Source: Primula veris (lineage: Eukaryota; Streptophyta; Magnoliopsida; Ericales; Primulaceae). Taken from it: a stretch of DNA of 64,000 nt. The stretch covers positions 25,604,126 to 25,668,125 of the forward strand of contig OY821747.1 of assembly GCA_963682055.1 (NCBI GenBank), written 5' to 3'. Shown in pieces: positions 59,790 through 64,000 of the stretch (the stretch's first letter is position 1; every line of letters begins with the position of its first letter). The translations under genes and the position numbers were made by a program. The notes beneath the pieces were generated by a model. That model was given only the letters and a program-made list of their open reading frames with translations. It did not search any database and was not told the DNA's origin.

Positions 59790-62700
59790 ATGGGAAGCAG
59801 AGGCCGAATGCCACCACCTCCTCCTCATATGCGCCACCCTCTTTCAGGTCCCGGAATGGGTCACCCCGACGCATTTAGTCCAGGAATGCGACCAGGTGCA
59901 TTCCCTCCTTTTGACATGCCACCTCATCCAGAAATTTTGGAACAAAAGCTCTCGGCTCAGCACAATGAGATGCAGAAACTTTTGAACGAGAATCAAAGGC
60001 TTGCCAGGTAATGTAGAACTAGCGATGAGAGAGAAAAGGAGAGAGAAGAGATTTAATATCAGTAAATCTCTATTACTATATTTATAAATGAGAACTGAAT
60101 TGACAATCCTCAGACATACTTATTTGTAGGCATGAAAAAGGACGAAGTGCATCCGATCCTTCCGATAGTTACAGTTATGCACTTTCCAACGATGTAACCG
60201 TTCATTTTTAACCGTTGTATCAATTCAATGAAATTAAAAAAATGGTATACATACAATTACCCTCCAATACAAGGAAATATGTCACTTTAGAAAGGGATGT
60301 CCGCTTTTGATAATTGGTACACGAACTTATCAAGTTAAACAATTCAGACACCTATATCAAACATTAGTTAACTGACCTATCAAAGTTCACAATTTTGCCG
60401 CCAATCTATTAATCAAGCAAATAGTACATCAACCTAACAGAATTTAGGAGTTCTTCAAAGTTTCAATACTCAGGTCAGTTTACGAAGTTGTTAGATTATG
60501 TGTACAGTAATGCATAGTAATAAGACAATCTGAAAAGCATGATCTTGCAGTTGGTATTGGGAAAATTATAGTTTACTACACCAACCTATTGGTGGTTAAG
60601 ATTCTGCAAACTTACTTTACAAGATTAATAATTTACATACTCACCACCTATAACAGATTCATCAATCAACACACTCCAGTTAACTTATGTTAACTTTTTA
60701 ACAGAAGTTTGGTCACTTGTGATCACGTGACCATTTCCAGTTACGATTTAAGGGTAAAACAGACATCGCACATGACCAAAAATCTGTTAAAAGGTTAACA
60801 TAAGTTAACTGGAGTCTGTTGATTGATGAATCTATTATAGGTGAGTATGTAAATTGTTAATCTTGTAAGGTGAGCAGGCAGATTCTTAACCACCAATAGG
60901 TTGGTGTGGTAAACAATATTTTTTTGAGTTGAATTTTAATGTTGGTTTAATAATTGTTCAATTTTGTGTAATTTGGTGTCCAGGTTATGTAACCTAGCAG
61001 TGGAATTCACTATGCCATAGTCTAGTGAATTTGATATTATGTGTAATTATATTAATGAAAAATAATATTATAGATATAGTATGACTAATTCTCCTATTTT
61101 CCACTTCTGCCAGGACCCATGGGACTTTGAGACAAGAACTTGCTGCAGCTCAACACGAGCTTCAAATGTTACATTCCCAGATAGGGGCGGTGAAAAGCGA
61201 GAGAGAGCATCAAATTAGAGGACTAATGGATAAAATTGCAAGAATGGAATCTGATTTAAAAGCCTCTGAACCACTCAAGTCCGAGCTGGACAAGGCCCGG
61301 GCAGAAGCCCAGGGCATGGTTGTTGCTCGACAAGAACTTATAAATAAGGCTCAAAAATTGGAACATGATATTAAGAGAGCTCATGCCGATGCACAGATTT
61401 TACCTGCGCTGTTAAATGAACTCGAAGGCGTTAGACAGGAGTTTCATCATTGCAGGTTCATTTTAAATAATTCAGTATCATTTTCATCTGTAAACAAGAT
61501 AATCTTTATCATCATCCACAGGGCAGTTCATTACTATAGGCCTTTTATTTTGGGTTTTAACTTTTCAGTTACGTACTATTTACTAGACTGACTTAAAGTT
61601 AAGGGGATAATCTTGTTTTCTTATTAGTCATGTATACTGCGGAGTTCATAAAATCCAAATTTGGAATAAGTTCGATGAGGGGGCCTCTTCCCTCGCTTTC
61701 CGGGGTGTCGCATTGTGTAAATAATCTTACTATCTTCTATTGTCAATTAAATATGATTGAAGTTGAGAAAGAACTCTCTGGACTTCTTGCTAAACAAGAA
61801 TTCTAAATTGTGATTTTTGCTACATTTCCATTGCATTTTTCTTTTAAGATGGTCTTTACTTTCCTGTGAAGTGCATCTCGTTTATAAAATACACAAAAAG
61901 GGTGTATCACAATATCATTGTTTCTGTATTAAGTTTTTGATATTAACTTATCACAAGTTGCACGATAAATTGCAAAGTCTTGTCTTTGATGAAATAAAAT
62001 ATGATCTAGATTGCTTCGTAGTTTTTATTCTGTTCATTACTTAGTTCTTTGAAAAAGGTTAGCGGAGAGGGGGGAAATACTAGTGCACATAGGATCTCTT
62101 TTGACTGGTTGCTAAATTAGTATTCGAAACTGTAATTTTTGCTGTTTGCCCTTGAAAATTTTCTACTTTTTAAAGTTAATAAATGATCTAAATGTGGTGA
62201 AGTGCATCGTGTCTATGAGTAATGAAATGATAGTTCCTAGTTTATGGTGAGATGCACATGTAAGGAAAGATTGGCTTGGAGATTCATTTTTAGATTAAGC
62301 TAGTGGTATTACCTTATCACGAGTTACTGATAAGCTCGTGTTTGATGAAGTATGGGCACGATCTAGACTTTTTTACTAGTTTTGTTGTCTTGATTTAGAA
62401 AGGGTAGGGGGATAGGGAGAGAATATTAGTTATTGTGACATTTCATTTGCTATTTGCTGTTACAAGCTTGACATATTTAATTCTACTTTTGGTATAGGGC
62501 AACATATGAATATGAAAAGAAACTGTACAGTGACCACTTAGAGTCACTTCAGGCGATGGAGAAGAATTATGCAAATATGTTTAAGGAGGTCGAAAAACTT
62601 CAAACAGAGCTCAACAATACTGCCTCTGCTGAGAGACGAACTGGTACATTGTTTGAACTTGAATAGTATTTTCCCTACAGTCTGGGTGTCTTGGCTTCTC

Positions 62701-64000
62701 AATGTGTTTAAAAATAAGACTTTAAATTTTTTATTTTGTTCCTGATGTGTAGGTGGACCTTATGGTGGAACAGAGATTTCTGGTCAATATACTTCAGGAC
62801 AGAAACCAGCCGAGGATAATCATGGAGTTCTACAGGTTTCAGATCTTAATTTCTTATTTTGCAATTATTAACACAATGTTGCACTTCCTTATGCATAATA
62901 GTAGTTTTCTAATAATAGAAACCGGTTCGGAGAAGGTTGTTTTGTATGAGTATGTACCAATTGCAGGCAGCTTGGACCTACTTAAAGTAGGGGTTTTCTT
63001 TAGCAGTTTGAGCTAATGGAAATTCTGTAGCTTCCTCTGATAATATTTATGAATTTACTAATTAGTAATTACCCAGAAACTACGAAATACTTGCCTCCAT
63101 AAAACAGAGGGGAAGAAAAAAGAACAAGATATTGAGGTGCTTGTTATGACCATGAACATTCATTTTACACCTCTTTTAAGGCCTTCTTTGCTTCTTTACC
63201 CCTGCTTTATCATACGTTCTTTACAAAACTAGACAAAAACAGATAAGACAAACAAGATAGTTGTACTTTTTGTGTTGTGGGTTATCCCAATTCCTGGTAC
63301 CTTATGAATTGTTCAATTTAAACTTACAGAAATTGAATATCAGTGTTCATGAAATCATTTTCTAGAGGTGAACACAGTTTTATATTGCTTTTTTTTTGGA
63401 AATTTCTATGCAACATTGATGAAAGTGTACCTTAACAAAGTGAACAAAGCCGTTGAAGATACATTATTAGGTAAAATTTTCAAAATGTGTTCTACCTAGC
63501 TAGGTATGCATCAAGTAGTTTATAATACTTGACGTGGTAAACTAGACATCAAACCTGTAATTCAAGATGGTATCTTTTAAATTTTGTATTCTTTCTGCTC
63601 TGTGCTCATATCTCTATTTTTTTTTGTATTTTTTGCTTTTTGTTGCCTTTTATTGATCAATAAATTTGAAATTTCAGGGGCAGAATATCCATTCTGTCGG
63701 TTCCAGCGTTGTTGTTTCAGCCGGAGCTCCTACTGCTCAAGCTGGTACTCAACAAGTGCCTATGCCCCCCAAAGCTGGTTATCCGTCTTTCGACCCCCAA
63801 ACAGGTCACTACTATGATCCTCACAGACCTTACGCCTATGGTGCACCACCGGTACAACCAGGGTTTGATCCACAAAGAGCAGCTGCTAATTATGGATATG
63901 AGGCTCAGTGGGCTGCTGGTAACCCTCTTGGCCAGGTGGCGCCTTCTGCCAACGCGGCTTACCCATCGGCGATGGCTCCAAACCGTGCAGGGACAGGGTA
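59790..64000 (+). CDS. FLX-like protein (FLOWERING LOCUS C EXPRESSOR-like), 3' end beyond window
   Basis: Exons: 59790-60007, 61114-61455, 62498-62643, 62753-62835 and 63678 onward, cut by the window edge. About 370 residues are visible, all in frame. FLX and its relatives are plant coiled-coil proteins; FLX itself works with FRIGIDA in activating FLC, while the FLX-like members are less well known. The N-terminus is Gly/Pro/His-rich (MGSRGRMPPPPPHMRHPL). Long coiled coils follow (HPEILEQKLSAQHNEM; TLRQELAAAQHELQML; HLESLQAMEKNYANMFKE), then GGPYGG and a Pro/Gly/Tyr-rich tail (FDPQTGHYYDPHRPYAYG). The tail makes FLX-like 2 or 3 more likely than FLX. An acceptor TTTAATTTAG lies 10 bases before the ATG, so a 5' UTR intron is likely. 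Confidence 0.92.
60571..60914. mobile_element. foldback element in intron 1 of the FLX-like gene
   Basis: About 130-bp arms are inverted copies. Left GTTTACTACACCAACCTATT matches the complement of right AATAGGTTGGTGTGGTAAAC with one mismatch, and CTCCAGTTAACTTATGTTAA matches inward. The non-coding core is about 80 bp. The RNA would form a long hairpin. No clear target duplication was found. Confidence 0.75.
61613..62420. repeat. diverged ~330-bp duplication in FLX-like intron 2
   Basis: A segment around 61868-62080 (GTGAAGTGCATC, CTTATCACAAGTT, GTTTGATGAA-like, ATGATCTAGA, then a GGGGG block) is matched in order by 62198-62425. The divergence is high, so the duplication is old. Confidence 0.5.

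Overview
The window is nuclear DNA from a flowering plant, most likely a dicot. It is AT-rich, its genes have many GT-AG introns, its intergenic space is full of transposon remnants, and its protein families are plant-type. I rebuilt five host genes exon by exon. Every junction keeps the reading frame.

Layout. 1-4.5 kb: AT-rich intergenic DNA with small duplications and a possible CACTA transposon end. 4.5-9.5 kb (+): ten-exon zinc alcohol dehydrogenase-like gene, 387 aa. 11.3-15.4 kb (-): eight-exon TBC-domain Rab GTPase-activating protein, 355 aa. 15.4-22.4 kb: repeats, including a 604-bp hAT-like MITE with a perfect 8-bp target duplication and a 0.93-kb element with ~140-bp inverted arms. 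22.5-27.3 kb (-): five-exon mitochondrial proline dehydrogenase, 519 aa. 29.8-47.1 kb: a complete, recently inserted 17.2-kb Ty3/gypsy retrotransposon. 48.5-50.7 kb (+): two-exon DUF1262 gene, 377 aa. 53.1-54.7 kb: a 1558-bp solo LTR with an exact 5-bp target duplication. 55.2-57.5 kb: a tandem array of several-hundred-bp units. 59.8 kb to the end (+): FLX-like coiled-coil gene, cut off by the window edge.

The most striking region is the gypsy element. Its 568-bp LTRs differ at only 7 positions and it is flanked by GTCAC. The minus strand carries an uninterrupted 1961-aa gag-pol with a second, archaeal-type RNase H; this points to the Tat lineage. Between pol and the 3' LTR lies about 10 kb in which a series of genes runs the opposite way, on the plus strand. 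Five are small, coiled-coil, single-exon ORFs, each with its own TATA box and three with an AATAAA signal; two are clear paralogues. They are followed by a multi-exon gene resembling the 'putative gypsy-type transposon' family (PF04195), then more coiled-coil ORFs. Antisense genes and gag-pol converge on a ~700-bp compound tandem repeat. Antisense ORFs are known in some Tat elements; a cassette of separate, promoter-equipped mini-genes is the feature most worth following up.

A family of ~200-bp MITE-like elements, with GTTTGGTTGCAGCTTTTAAGC-like ends, lies in introns or flanks of all five host genes.
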